In this document: positions 9,000-16,955 of the stretch, piece after piece | How positions within the stretch are numbered: position 1 is the first letter of the stretch | Layout: each line of letters opens with the position of its first letter | DNA from: Akkermansiaceae bacterium | GTDB taxonomy: Bacteria > Verrucomicrobiota > Verrucomicrobiia > Verrucomicrobiales > Akkermansiaceae | Assembly (NCBI GenBank): GCA_023301765.1 | Contig: JALZUC010000052.1 | Coordinates: 1-45,743, forward strand | Direction of reading: 5' to 3' | Length of the DNA stretch: 45,743 bases | Translations under genes and position numbers: made by a program | Notes under the pieces: model-generated | Database searches by the model: none | What the model saw: only the letters and a program-made list of their open reading frames with translations | What the model was told of the DNA's origin: nothing

Positions 9000-11351
9000 T
9001 TATCTTTGTTTTAAATACCAAGGGAATTCTTTTTTAAGCATATTCAAGTAGACACTGGCTTGCTCAGCATCGCCCTTTTTTTCCAATGCTTGGTGTGCCT
9101 TAAAAAGCACCTCTGGCCGCAGCTCCTTATCATCTGCGAACTCTACTACTACTACATAAAAGTTCGCAGCCTCAGCGAAGTCTTTTCTAGAGTAAGCAAT
9201 ATCACCAAGCACTAATCGAAGCTCTGCATTTACGCGCCCTTTTGGACGTAGTTGCAGACCTGCTTCAGCAGAAGTTTTTGCCTCCGTAAGACTATTTAAA
9301 CCTAAATAGGCCTTTGCCTGGTCAAGAAGTGCCTCAGCTTTCCAAAATGGCTCATCCACTACATCGAGAAAATTTTTGATCGCTACCAGTGCCTCCTTAT
9401 ATTTACCGGTTTCTACACGCATACTACCTAACATTTTCCAGTAGCTCTTAGGTGTCTGTCTGGGCTCTAGCTCGGTGGCACCTAAACTAAGATACCTCTC
9501 TGCAGATTTCACCTCCCCTGCATTAAAACACTGCACACCCAACCAACGGTAAATAGGATCTTGAATTTTGTCTCCCTTACCAAGAGCTTGCACACTATCC
9601 ACAGTCTTCTGTAGACCCTCTTTATCTTTCAGCGCGTAGTTGCAATACACCATGATCATTCCAGCTTTAAATCCATAGGCCTCAGGATCTGCCTTCAAGG
9701 GCTTCTGAAGGGCATTAATAGATTTTTCATAATCTTTAAGTTGGTAATATCCCCAGCCTATCCAATATCGAGCATTAACCACGGTCTTTTTTTGTAAATC
9801 AGGGAAGCTCTCTAGCATCGCGTCATAACGGCGGATCATATCCTTGTAGTCTTTATTTTCCTTCTTGATACTCGCACTACTCTGCCAAGCAAGGGCCGCT
9901 AGCTTATGCTTAGGGAAACGTTGTATAAGAAGGTCAAAGTCCTTCAGTGCAGAATCGCGATCACCCAGTGCCATGTATGATTTCCCCCGCCTCGCAATTG
10001 CATAAGAAGCCCGCTCATCCTCGCCATAGGCATTAAGAAAATCTGTGAAATTTCTAACAGCACTATTATGATCACCTGACTCAGAAAGGCACCAGCCACG
10101 TTTATAAAATAAATTAGCCCTGTTATCCTTGCCCACTAGGGTGGAATCAACCCTGTTATAAGCATCTGCCGCTAATCGTGATTTACCATTATCAAACAGC
10201 GTTTCCGCCTTCATTAATCTAGATTTATGAATGCGCTCATGTTTTGGATATCTTTCCTGATATATTTCTAAAAAAGCCTCCACCTGTTGTGGAATATTAG
10301 CCCCCTTAATGTTGAAAAAGCTCAATAACCGATAATAACCTGCAGTAAATGCCGCCTTAGAAAGTGGCACTTGACGCTCTGCTAAGCCAAAATATTTGAT
10401 AGCTGCATGATATGACTTTAGCTGCAAAGCACTTTTGCCAGCGATAGTATATTTTACCGCCTCCGTAGCGGGTTTGCCCTTGTACTCACCGCGCTTAATA
10501 GTATCCAAGACTCCTTGGTAGTTTTTATCAGCAAACATCGTATTCATCAGTGCTGCTTGCGCGCCCGACTTAAATCTTTTATCTGTAGAGAGTAAAACTG
10601 TTTTGAAATACCCGCCAGCAAGGGTGTTGTCCTTTTCTTGGAGTGCAATCAAACCTGAGTGATAATTTGCCTCTATACGAATATCATCCTTCACGCGGGG
10701 GAGCAGAAGAACACTAAACTTTTCTTTTGCCTTATCTGTATTTTTTTTCTCCAAGTAAAGGTGGGCAAGCCGCAAGCCAGCATTTTCACGGTAGACAGGC
10801 ACGGCATCTTGAGCTTGCTCTACTAATGTATAAGCTTGAATAGCAGCATTAGAATCTCCGGAAAACCGATAGCATGAGGCTTCTTGATAACGACCTCGAT
10901 AGCGCTCCTCAGCCGTATCTGAGTGCTCAGCCACACGCCTAAAGTATACTGCAGCTTGAGCGTATTTTTTATTATGAAAAGCATCATACCCCAGCCTATT
11001 AGATGAAAGAGCTGCATAACGACCTTTTTGGTAGCGATTAATCACCCCCGTAAGTATACGCTTTGCATTATCTATAGCACCAGATTGATAGAAACACTCC
11101 CCTAGGTAATAAGACGCAGCAGGAGTATTCACATGGGCAGGAAACCTCTCGATATATGCTTCTAACCGTGGAATTAGACGCCTGTAAGCGCCTACGCGCA
11201 TACTATGATCTCGTGTCGAATTAGCATTTCTGTAAAGGCTCTTACAGAACTCAAACTGATCTTGCCCTGGATCTGCCACCAGAATTTCACTTTGCCCAGA
11301 TGCATGGACTACACTAAAAAGTAATGCAATAATGATAGCAGGTAATTTCAT
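9000..11351 (-). CDS. Large exported TPR protein of the ExbB-ExbD locus
   Basis: A 783-residue periplasmic protein with a signal peptide (MKLPAIIIALLFSVVHASG) followed by tetratricopeptide-like helical repeats over nearly its whole length. Recognisable units include SYYLGECFYQSGAIDNAKRI, YQEASCYRFSGDSNAAIQAY, FYKRGWCLSESGDHNSAVRN and ARYWIGWGYYQLKDYEKSIN. No catalytic domain is visible. It begins 23 bp after exbD and ends an exbB-exbD-TPR operon. In Verrucomicrobiota and Planctomycetota TPR proteins often accompany ExbBD; they may play the part that TolB/YbgF or a TonB partner has elsewhere. That role is inferred. The repeats look like scaffolds for protein contacts in the periplasm. Confidence 0.8.
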   Translation of the reverse strand: MKLPAIIIALLFSVVHASGQSEILVADPGQDQFEFCKSLYRNANSTRDHSMRVGAYRRLIPRLEAYIERFPAHVNTPAASYYLGECFYQSGAIDNAKRILTGVINRYQKGRYAALSSNRLGYDAFHNKKYAQAAVYFRRVAEHSDTAEERYRGRYQEASCYRFSGDSNAAIQAYTLVEQAQDAVPVYRENAGLRLAHLYLEKKNTDKAKEKFSVLLLPRVKDDIRIEANYHSGLIALQEKDNTLAGGYFKTVLLSTDKRFKSGAQAALMNTMFADKNYQGVLDTIKRGEYKGKPATEAVKYTIAGKSALQLKSYHAAIKYFGLAERQVPLSKAAFTAGYYRLLSFFNIKGANIPQQVEAFLEIYQERYPKHERIHKSRLMKAETLFDNGKSRLAADAYNRVDSTLVGKDNRANLFYKRGWCLSESGDHNSAVRNFTDFLNAYGEDERASYAIARRGKSYMALGDRDSALKDFDLLIQRFPKHKLAALAWQSSASIKKENKDYKDMIRRYDAMLESFPDLQKKTVVNARYWIGWGYYQLKDYEKSINALQKPLKADPEAYGFKAGMIMVYCNYALKDKEGLQKTVDSVQALGKGDKIQDPIYRWLGVQCFNAGEVKSAERYLSLGATELEPRQTPKSYWKMLGSMRVETGKYKEALVAIKNFLDVVDEPFWKAEALLDQAKAYLGLNSLTEAKTSAEAGLQLRPKGRVNAELRLVLGDIAYSRKDFAEAANFYVVVVEFADDKELRPEVLFKAHQALEKKGDAEQASVYLNMLKKEFPWYLKQR

Positions 11352-11374
11352 AAGAAAAGAAAAAGGGGGGGGAG

Positions 11375-11794
11375 TTAGTTACGCTTACGCTGTACTTGTG
11401 TAGCAAAGGAAATATTAGGGATGCCAGCCTTCTGACAGACATCAATCACTTCGACAATTCTTTGATACTCTACTTTACCATCACCACGTATACGAATCGC
11501 TTGATTTTTATGTACCGCAGCAATACGTGTTAATTTAGCAAATAGCTGATCCTGCGTCATCTCGGTATTATCTACAACCACTTCACCGCTCTCCCTGACA
11601 TTAACAATAATTTCACCCACAGTCTGATGAGCATCAGCCCCCTCCTCTGCCACCGGCACAGAGACATTAAGCTCACGCTCACTCTGTGAAAACTGCATTG
11701 TCGCGATAAAGAAAATCAAGAGAAGGAAAACCACATCAATCATCGGCGCTAACGGGAAATCCGCTGATTCGGGCTCTTTAGTTTGAAATTTCAT
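11375..11794 (-). CDS. exbD: ExbD/TolR-family energy transducer
   Basis: A 139-residue inner-membrane protein with a short cytoplasmic amino end, one membrane helix (about 16-36, LAPMIDVVFLLLIFFIATM) with the conserved proton-path Asp20, and a periplasmic domain. This is the classic ExbD/TolR layout and length. VDNTEMTQDQL, AIRIRGDGKVEYQRIVEVIDVCQKAGI is the usual periplasmic fold signature. It would couple proton flow through the ExbB-like pentamer to work at the outer membrane. The partner gene upstream ends 47 bp before this start. Whether it belongs to a TonB, Tol or a separate motility/transport system cannot be told, since no TonB, Pal or TolB gene is adjacent. Confidence 0.9.
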   Translation of the reverse strand: MKFQTKEPESADFPLAPMIDVVFLLLIFFIATMQFSQSERELNVSVPVAEEGADAHQTVGEIIVNVRESGEVVVDNTEMTQDQLFAKLTRIAAVHKNQAIRIRGDGKVEYQRIVEVIDVCQKAGIPNISFATQVQRKRN

Positions 11795-11841
11795 CGATTA
11801 GAAAATGTAGAATATGCGCAGACTCTCAAATTATGTATTTC

Positions 11842-12741
11842 CTAGTAATCTTCAGAATCACTAGGGCGCTGTGCAGGAATGTTCCTTGATTCACTATGAG
11901 GGGCGTAGCCGTCATCATATCTAACTGAAGCCTCACTATATGGGTGTTGTTCACCCTGCTGCTCAGCCTGTGGAGCGCTACCTCGGCGTCTGTGATACTG
12001 GACAGCCAAAAGCGCAATAAGATGAGTCGCTGCTGCCTCCAGCTCAGCGATGTATTTCTGTACTCTAGCTCTGAAAACTGAATAGAAAATCACCGCTATA
12101 ATCCCTATAACAAGTCCAGATGCCGTAGTAACTAGTGCTTGGTAAACTCCCTCCGCAAGCTTGTTAGCATGCACCCCCTCATAGTTACCACTGGCAATTT
12201 CCATAAAAGCACTAATCATACCGATCACTGTTCCCAGCAAACCTACCATCGGTGCAATGGTGCCCACATCAGATAGATAGCTAATACGCTGAGTCAAAAT
12301 ACCCGCCTGACGTGAGCCCTCGGCCTGAGCTACCTCTCGTACTTCCTTAAAAGTAGCAGCCGTATTTTTGGTCATGAAATTCAGTGTTTTCTCTGTAATC
12401 CGAGCCACACTTTGGTTCTGCCGATTACACTGTGCCACCAATCCTAGATAATCACCCTTTCGGATCAGCGCTTCCGCCGCGTTCATAAAATTATCACTTA
12501 CTACTGAGCCTCGGCGGATAGTTAGAAAATACAGCATGACCAGCACCAGACAGATCACAGAAAGAACCGCCAGCGGATACATCATAAAGCCACCCATCTC
12601 TAGGATTTCTAGAATATCCTTACTTTCAGCAGCCTCAGCAGCTGAAGTATCGTTTGCCAAAGCAGCTGGTGCAGCCACCAGTAAGCTCACAGGGCTGAGC
12701 ACTGTCGCTAATCTCTTATTGATAAAAATTGTTGAATTCAT
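11842..12741 (-). CDS. exbB: MotA/TolQ/ExbB proton channel protein with signal peptide
   Basis: A 299-residue inner-membrane channel protein. The start at 12741 yields a cleavable signal (VLSPVSLLVAAPAALA) and then a short acidic, Ala-rich spacer; a reading from 12843 would add 34 residues with no family support. Three membrane helices are visible: MYPLAVLSVICLVLVMLYFL, APMVGLLGTVIGMISAFMEI and the VTTASGLVIGIIAVIFYSVF stretch, with the conserved GLLGTVIGM. The signal peptide-bearing form is common in Verrucomicrobiota, Bacteroidota and some Proteobacteria. The carboxy end is a Gln/His/Ser-rich tail. It heads the operon with exbD and the large TPR protein, and is divergent from uvrC. Confidence 0.88.
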   Translation of the reverse strand: MNSTIFINKRLATVLSPVSLLVAAPAALANDTSAAEAAESKDILEILEMGGFMMYPLAVLSVICLVLVMLYFLTIRRGSVVSDNFMNAAEALIRKGDYLGLVAQCNRQNQSVARITEKTLNFMTKNTAATFKEVREVAQAEGSRQAGILTQRISYLSDVGTIAPMVGLLGTVIGMISAFMEIASGNYEGVHANKLAEGVYQALVTTASGLVIGIIAVIFYSVFRARVQKYIAELEAAATHLIALLAVQYHRRRGSAPQAEQQGEQHPYSEASVRYDDGYAPHSESRNIPAQRPSDSEDY

Positions 12742-12922
12742 AAAAAAGTTCACTGCTACTATAGCGATTATCCATCTAGGTGCAAGCGTAGGAACTGCAT
12801 TCTCCACACTATATGTAAAAACCTGAAAATCATCATTTTTCACTATCTTACCATATCTAAGATACCTCTTGAGCTTGCTTTACCTGACCCCTGCCCTGAC
12901 TCTCTTTCTAAACCATCCTGCC

Positions 12923-14470
12923 ATGATACCTGAAATCCAGCAAAAACTCAGAAAGACCCCTCACAAACCCGGGGTTTACCTTATGAAAGACAGGCTTGGT
13001 GGGATCATTTACGTAGGAAAAGCCCGAGATCTAAAAAAACGTGTAAGTAGCTACTTCATGCCATCTCGTAAAACTCGCGCAGACGTTAAAACGCGTGCAC
13101 TCATCGACAGCATCTGTAGCTTTGACCTACAGATAGTTCGCAACGAACAGGAAGCACTCATTTTAGAGAGTAAACTCATCAAGCAATATCGCCCACGCTA
13201 CAACATTAGCCTCCGGGACGATAAACGTTTTTACATGGTGAAAATTCAACTCGATGCCCCACTACCTCGGTTTATGCTCACGCGTTTAAAAAAAGAAGAC
13301 GGCGCTCGCTACTTTGGCCCCTTTGTCCACTCCAGCGCCCTTAAAGCTACCTTAGAGTGGATCAACCGTGAATTTGGCCTCCGTACCTGCCGCGCACGGA
13401 ATCCGGGGGAAAACGAATACCGTCACTGTCACGCAGATATTATCCGTAAATGTAGTGCCCCGTGTATACAAAAAGTATCCCCCGATGACTACCTCGCACG
13501 AATCAAGGAAGCCGTAAAACTCCTGGAAGGAAAAGGTAAACGTGGGCACCTCCAAGGGCTTCGTGACCAAATGGAAAAGGCCTCAGAAAAACTCCAATTT
13601 GAAAAGGCCGCACGCCTGCGTGACATCATCGAAAATCTAGAAAAAACCCTCAGCCCCGCACGCAGCTTCTCGCGTGGTCACAGCTCCATCCCCAGTACAG
13701 TAAACCCCGCAGAAGACGTTGCAGAGCTTCAAGACGCTCTCGGCCTCACAGATAAACTCGAAATCATGGAGTGCTTTGACATTTCCAATGTCTCCAGTAA
13801 TCACATCGTCGCCTCCATGGTACGCTTCGTAAATGGCGCCCCAGATAACCAAAGCTACCGCCGCTACAGAATCAGAACTGTAACAGGCCAAGATGACTTT
13901 GCCAGCATGGCAGAAGTTGTTAGGCGCCGTTACTCCCGTATTCTCAGCGAGAACTACATCGCAGAAACAGAAAACACACAAGAAACCCCGCTAACAGCCC
14001 TACGCCGACTAGCACGTGAAGGAAAGTCCCCACTCCATCTCCCAAACCTCGTCATCGTAGATGGAGGAAAAGGCCAACTAGGCATGGCCGTCAGAGAGCT
14101 ACAAAACCTAGGACTACATGACCTCCCAGTCATCGGGCTAGCAAAGCAACACGAAGAAATATTCCGCCCAGGAAATAGCGAGCCCCTCTTACTCTCACAT
14201 GATACCGGTGCACTTAAACTCCTCCAGCGAATCCGTGATGAAGCACACCGCTTTGCTAATAATTATAATGAACTTCTTCTCCGTCGCCGTATTAAAGAGA
14301 GCCTATTAGATGATTGCCCAGGTATGTCTAACAATAGAAAGGAAGCCCTTCTACGCCGCTTCGGCAGTGTCAAACGCATCCGCAAAGCCACACTAAAAGA
14401 ACTAGAATCTGTCCCAGGTATCGGTAAAAAAACAGCTGAGCAAATGATCCTATTTCTACAGCAAAGTTAA
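12923..14470 (+). CDS. uvrC: Excinuclease ABC subunit C
   Basis: The dual-incision nuclease of nucleotide excision repair. The ATG at 12923 was chosen over a TTG at 12869, because IQQKLRKTPHKPGVYLMKD is the normal amino end; this gives 515 residues. Domains: GIY-YIG nuclease (about 15-95, with GVYLMKD and IIYVGKARDLKKRV), a UVR helical hairpin (EKLQFEKAARLRD), the RNase H-like second nuclease (IMECFDISNVSSNHIVASMV, LVIVDGGKGQL, RDEAHRFANNYNELL) and one terminal helix-hairpin-helix (SVPGIGKKTAEQM). It is about 95 residues shorter than the 610-residue E. coli protein, but the domains needed for both cuts are present. It is followed by a DUF5069 gene after 95 bp. Confidence 0.96.
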   Translation: MIPEIQQKLRKTPHKPGVYLMKDRLGGIIYVGKARDLKKRVSSYFMPSRKTRADVKTRALIDSICSFDLQIVRNEQEALILESKLIKQYRPRYNISLRDDKRFYMVKIQLDAPLPRFMLTRLKKEDGARYFGPFVHSSALKATLEWINREFGLRTCRARNPGENEYRHCHADIIRKCSAPCIQKVSPDDYLARIKEAVKLLEGKGKRGHLQGLRDQMEKASEKLQFEKAARLRDIIENLEKTLSPARSFSRGHSSIPSTVNPAEDVAELQDALGLTDKLEIMECFDISNVSSNHIVASMVRFVNGAPDNQSYRRYRIRTVTGQDDFASMAEVVRRRYSRILSENYIAETENTQETPLTALRRLAREGKSPLHLPNLVIVDGGKGQLGMAVRELQNLGLHDLPVIGLAKQHEEIFRPGNSEPLLLSHDTGALKLLQRIRDEAHRFANNYNELLLRRRIKESLLDDCPGMSNNRKEALLRRFGSVKRIRKATLKELESVPGIGKKTAEQMILFLQQS

Positions 14471-14565
14471 ATTTATAATAGCCAAAGCACACTAGACAAC
14501 CACCCTCCTCGCAATCTCCTTTTAGCATTTGCATCCACCTCACAACATATTAAGTTTACATCGTA

Positions 14566-14997
14566 ATGAATAAAATTGTTCCCCTAATCAGCTCCGGCAC
14601 CGCCGGACCGCTCGGAGTCCTCCACCTACCACGCCTATGGCAAAAAGCATCACTCGAACACGCTGGTAAAATAGCTGATGGTTACCCTGGCTGCGGCGCA
14701 GGCTACGACCAAATGGTGCTCGACGGCCTCGGTCTAGACCGTGATGCCTTCCTAGCTCTCATATCAACCAAGCCCACATACATTCAAACAGAAAACTGGA
14801 TTAAAGAAAACGGCACCAAGGTTAATGCCGCTGCCATTTCCGAGCTTAACGCCGCCATCACAGGCTATATCCACAAAGATGAAACCAGACAAGAGATACT
14901 CAACGCCGTGGGCCTACCAGACGGAGACCCCAGAGATGCCATTAACCTCAACAACCTTGACGACTGGGACGGCTTCCACACATCCGTTATCAAGTAA
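14566..14997 (+). CDS. DUF5069 domain protein
   Basis: A 143-residue soluble protein of unknown function belonging, as I recognise it, to DUF5069, a family seen mostly in Verrucomicrobiota and related groups. Marks are GPLGVLHLPRLWQKASL at the start, YPGCGAGYDQMVLDGLGLD in the middle, and LNNLDDWDGFH near the end. No signal peptide or membrane helix is present. It has a strong factor-independent terminator 35 bp after its stop. The gene has no obvious functional link to uvrC upstream, and its start is well placed at the only ATG before the conserved region. Confidence 0.82.
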   Translation: MNKIVPLISSGTAGPLGVLHLPRLWQKASLEHAGKIADGYPGCGAGYDQMVLDGLGLDRDAFLALISTKPTYIQTENWIKENGTKVNAAAISELNAAITGYIHKDETRQEILNAVGLPDGDPRDAINLNNLDDWDGFHTSVIK

Positions 14998-15031
14998 CTA
15001 CCTACCTACAAGCTAGCTAGCTAATAGATTC

Positions 15032-15076
15032 ATAACGCCGGAGAGAGGCTAGTCCTCCTCTGGCGTTATTGTTTTT
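15032..15076 (+). terminator. Rho-independent terminator after the DUF5069 gene
   Basis: The arms ATAACGCCGGAG and CTCTGGCGTTAT pair (12 bp, with one G-T wobble), followed by a mismatch with one bulged base and a further 4 bp around a five-base loop (ctagt). A T-rich tail (tgttttt) follows directly. It sits between the DUF5069 stop on the plus strand and the sufE stop on the minus strand, so it may serve both, but the T-tract favours plus-strand transcripts. Confidence 0.82.
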
Positions 15077-15109
15077 AAATCATAAGGAAACCTTCGAATT
15101 ATTCCTTTT

Positions 15110-15523
15110 CTAACTAGCATACTCCACAGCACGCTGCTTCATCTGGGTAGCCATAAGATTGAGTGCGTTAGCACGTGTAGGAGCTAAATGCTCCTTTAAT
15201 CCTGTTTCATCAATAAAGGACATATCAGCCTGCAACACTGCCTCTGCTGTTTCACCATCAAGCACACGCACAAAGAGCGCGATCATACCTTTAGTAATCA
15301 GAGAGTCTGAATCCGCCTGATAGTGCATCACACCATCTTTGTGGTGAGCATCTAACCAGACTTGAGATTGACACCCCTTAATCAAATTATCAGCCGTCTG
15401 TTGTTCTACAGGCATCGCAGGCAAGGTTTTTCCGAGACCGATAACGTATTCATAACGCTCCGTCCAATCTTGAAAGAACCCAAGCTCCTCAAGAAGCTCT
15501 GTTTTTTTTGCCTCGATGCTCAT
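15110..15523 (-). CDS. sufE: SufE-family sulfur acceptor
   Basis: A 137-residue cytoplasmic protein that takes persulfide sulfur from the cysteine desulfurase SufS during iron-sulfur cluster assembly. The catalytic cysteine lies in LIKGCQSQVWL (about residue 50), and the amino-terminal pattern ELLEELGFFQDWTERYEYVI plus LGKTLP are typical. Length matches SufE. No sufS or sufBCD gene is next to it; the upstream neighbour is an HU-like gene 3 bp away, so the two form a tight pair. The cell needs clusters for Nth, MutY, HemW and the Mo module in this window. Confidence 0.9.
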   Translation of the reverse strand: MSIEAKKTELLEELGFFQDWTERYEYVIGLGKTLPAMPVEQQTADNLIKGCQSQVWLDAHHKDGVMHYQADSDSLITKGMIALFVRVLDGETAEAVLQADMSFIDETGLKEHLAPTRANALNLMATQMKQRAVEYAS

Positions 15524-15526
15524 AAG

Positions 15527-15847
15527 TTAAATAGCGCTTCCCTCCTGAATAAGAGGCAGAATACTCGCCACTCTTTCCTTCATTTCCTTGCCTGGCTTAA
15601 ACTTCACCACTGCGCGAGGTGGAATTTTCATGTCCTGTCCTGGGTTTTTAGGATTACGCCCAACTTTGCCCTTCATTTCACGAACTTGAAAGGAACCAAA
15701 GTTCCTTATAACCACTGCATTGCCTGAAGCAAGTTCACCAGTAACGGTGTCTAAGAGAGTCTCCAAAACATTAAGAACATCATTTTGGCCTAGGCCTGTT
15801 TTATTGCTGAGTTTTGTGACTAGATCACGTTTTGTAACGGTTTCCAT
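15527..15847 (-). CDS. HU/IHF-family DNA-binding protein
   Basis: A 106-residue histone-like protein that bends and compacts DNA. METVTKRDLVTKLSNKTGL opens the helical dimerisation part, VIRNFGSFQVREMKGKVGRNPKNPG is the beta-arm, and IPPRAVVKFKPGKEMKERV is the usual ending. The arm tip reads RNPKNPG, where most HU and IHF proteins have RNPxTG. The last 12 residues extend past the fold. Whether it acts as HU homodimer or an IHF-type subunit is not decidable. It is 3 bp upstream of sufE. Direct repeats lie about 30-50 bp before its start. Confidence 0.93.
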   Translation of the reverse strand: METVTKRDLVTKLSNKTGLGQNDVLNVLETLLDTVTGELASGNAVVIRNFGSFQVREMKGKVGRNPKNPGQDMKIPPRAVVKFKPGKEMKERVASILPLIQEGSAI

Positions 15848-15875
15848 GAGTATCAGATATTATGTGTATTAGCAT

Positions 15876-15897
15876 TTTGCGCGAGCTTTGCGCGTGC
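15876..15897 (-). repeat. Two 11-bp direct repeats upstream of the HU-like gene
   Basis: On the plus strand TTTGCGCGAGC is followed at once by TTTGCGCGTGC, one mismatch in eleven. One helical turn of period, 28 bp before the start codon, fits a protein-binding site or a promoter-proximal operator. No factor can be named. Confidence 0.4.
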
Positions 15898-16004
15898 TGG
15901 ATGTTGGAAAACATAGACAGCCGTCATTGTCCCGAAAAAAATGATTCAAACCAGTCACAAATCAAAAATATATTTATTTCAGTAAAGAAAACGCTACCCG
16001 CAGT

Positions 16005-16940
16005 CTATGCCCGTCGCTCTATACAACCTATTATTTCACTACATAATCTCTCAATTTCTGGCACAGCTACCTCCAGCTCATGAGCCCTCCTCAGAGGCTC
16101 TAGCCAGATTGTATCCAGCTCCACTTCACGCCCATTTATAAAATCAATCATGCTAGAAGGTCTATATTTCTTCATCAAACGCGTTACCGATATCTGACCT
16201 TCAATAAACTCATTATCAACCAAGTAGCCAAGCTCCCCTGCCACTACCTGAATCTCATTCATTATTCTACGGACGCGCCCCTCCACGCCATTCATCTCTA
16301 ATAGCGCCTCCGTATCAACTCCCCCCTCCACTATAGCTAGACCATTAAATGGTATATTCCACACTAACTTCATCCATTGAGCTCGTCCAAGACTATCAAC
16401 AGCCTCACATCTAATCCCGCTTTGTAACATAAACTCCGCTAACTCAACCGCATTACCTCCCCCATCACTAGAATCATAGCTACCAACCTTAATCAGCCCA
16501 GACGTATAATGATGAATATCACCAGGGCCCAATCTATTTACCCCAATAAAACAAAGCCCGCCAAACACCCTATGCCCTCCAAAAAGCCCCGCCAATAAAT
16601 CAGCACTTCCCAGACCGTTTTGTAACGTAAGCAGCTCAGTCCCCTCATGTAGCAAGGGTGTAATCATCTCTTCAAATAAATGGTTAGAAGTAGTCTTCCA
16701 CGTCACGATAACAAGGTCCACTTCACCGATATCCTCCACCCGCGTGTGGCACACTACCTCCGGCAGCATCACATCACCATCGATACTCGTTATACGCATA
16801 CCATGTTTAACCACATGATCATAATCACTACGCATTAGAAAATGAACCTCCACACCAGCCTCGACCAGGCGTGCTCCATAGTAACTACCCAAGGCTCCCG
16901 CCCCCACGATAGCCACCTTAGTTTTCTTCGTATACTTCAT
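16005..16940 (-). CDS. panE: 2-dehydropantoate 2-reductase (ketopantoate reductase)
   Basis: A 311-residue NADPH-dependent reductase making pantoate for pantothenate and CoA synthesis. The Rossmann motif is VAIVGAGALGSYYGARL (9-25). The rest follows the ApbA/PanE family: TWKTTSNHLFEE, LTLQNGLGSADLL, GGLCFIGVNR, and the catalytic-lysine region RAQWMKLVWNIPFNGL. The carboxy-terminal helical part has RPSSMIDFINGREVELD, also typical. PanE-like proteins form a broad family that includes reductases for other 2-oxo acids, so the substrate is probable, not certain. The start is 15 bp after the bioA stop, which suggests a vitamin-biosynthesis operon (biotin and pantothenate). Confidence 0.85.
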   Translation of the reverse strand: MKYTKKTKVAIVGAGALGSYYGARLVEAGVEVHFLMRSDYDHVVKHGMRITSIDGDVMLPEVVCHTRVEDIGEVDLVIVTWKTTSNHLFEEMITPLLHEGTELLTLQNGLGSADLLAGLFGGHRVFGGLCFIGVNRLGPGDIHHYTSGLIKVGSYDSSDGGGNAVELAEFMLQSGIRCEAVDSLGRAQWMKLVWNIPFNGLAIVEGGVDTEALLEMNGVEGRVRRIMNEIQVVAGELGYLVDNEFIEGQISVTRLMKKYRPSSMIDFINGREVELDTIWLEPLRRAHELEVAVPEIERLCSEIIGCIERRA

Positions 16941-16955
16941 CTTTTATCCTTAAAA

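Noticed and set aside
12741-12843. Longer amino end for ExbB
   Set aside because: It would put 34 unconserved residues before the signal peptide.
13637-13981. Minus-strand open frame inside uvrC
   Set aside because: Opposite the RNase H-like domain of uvrC, which is clearly conserved.
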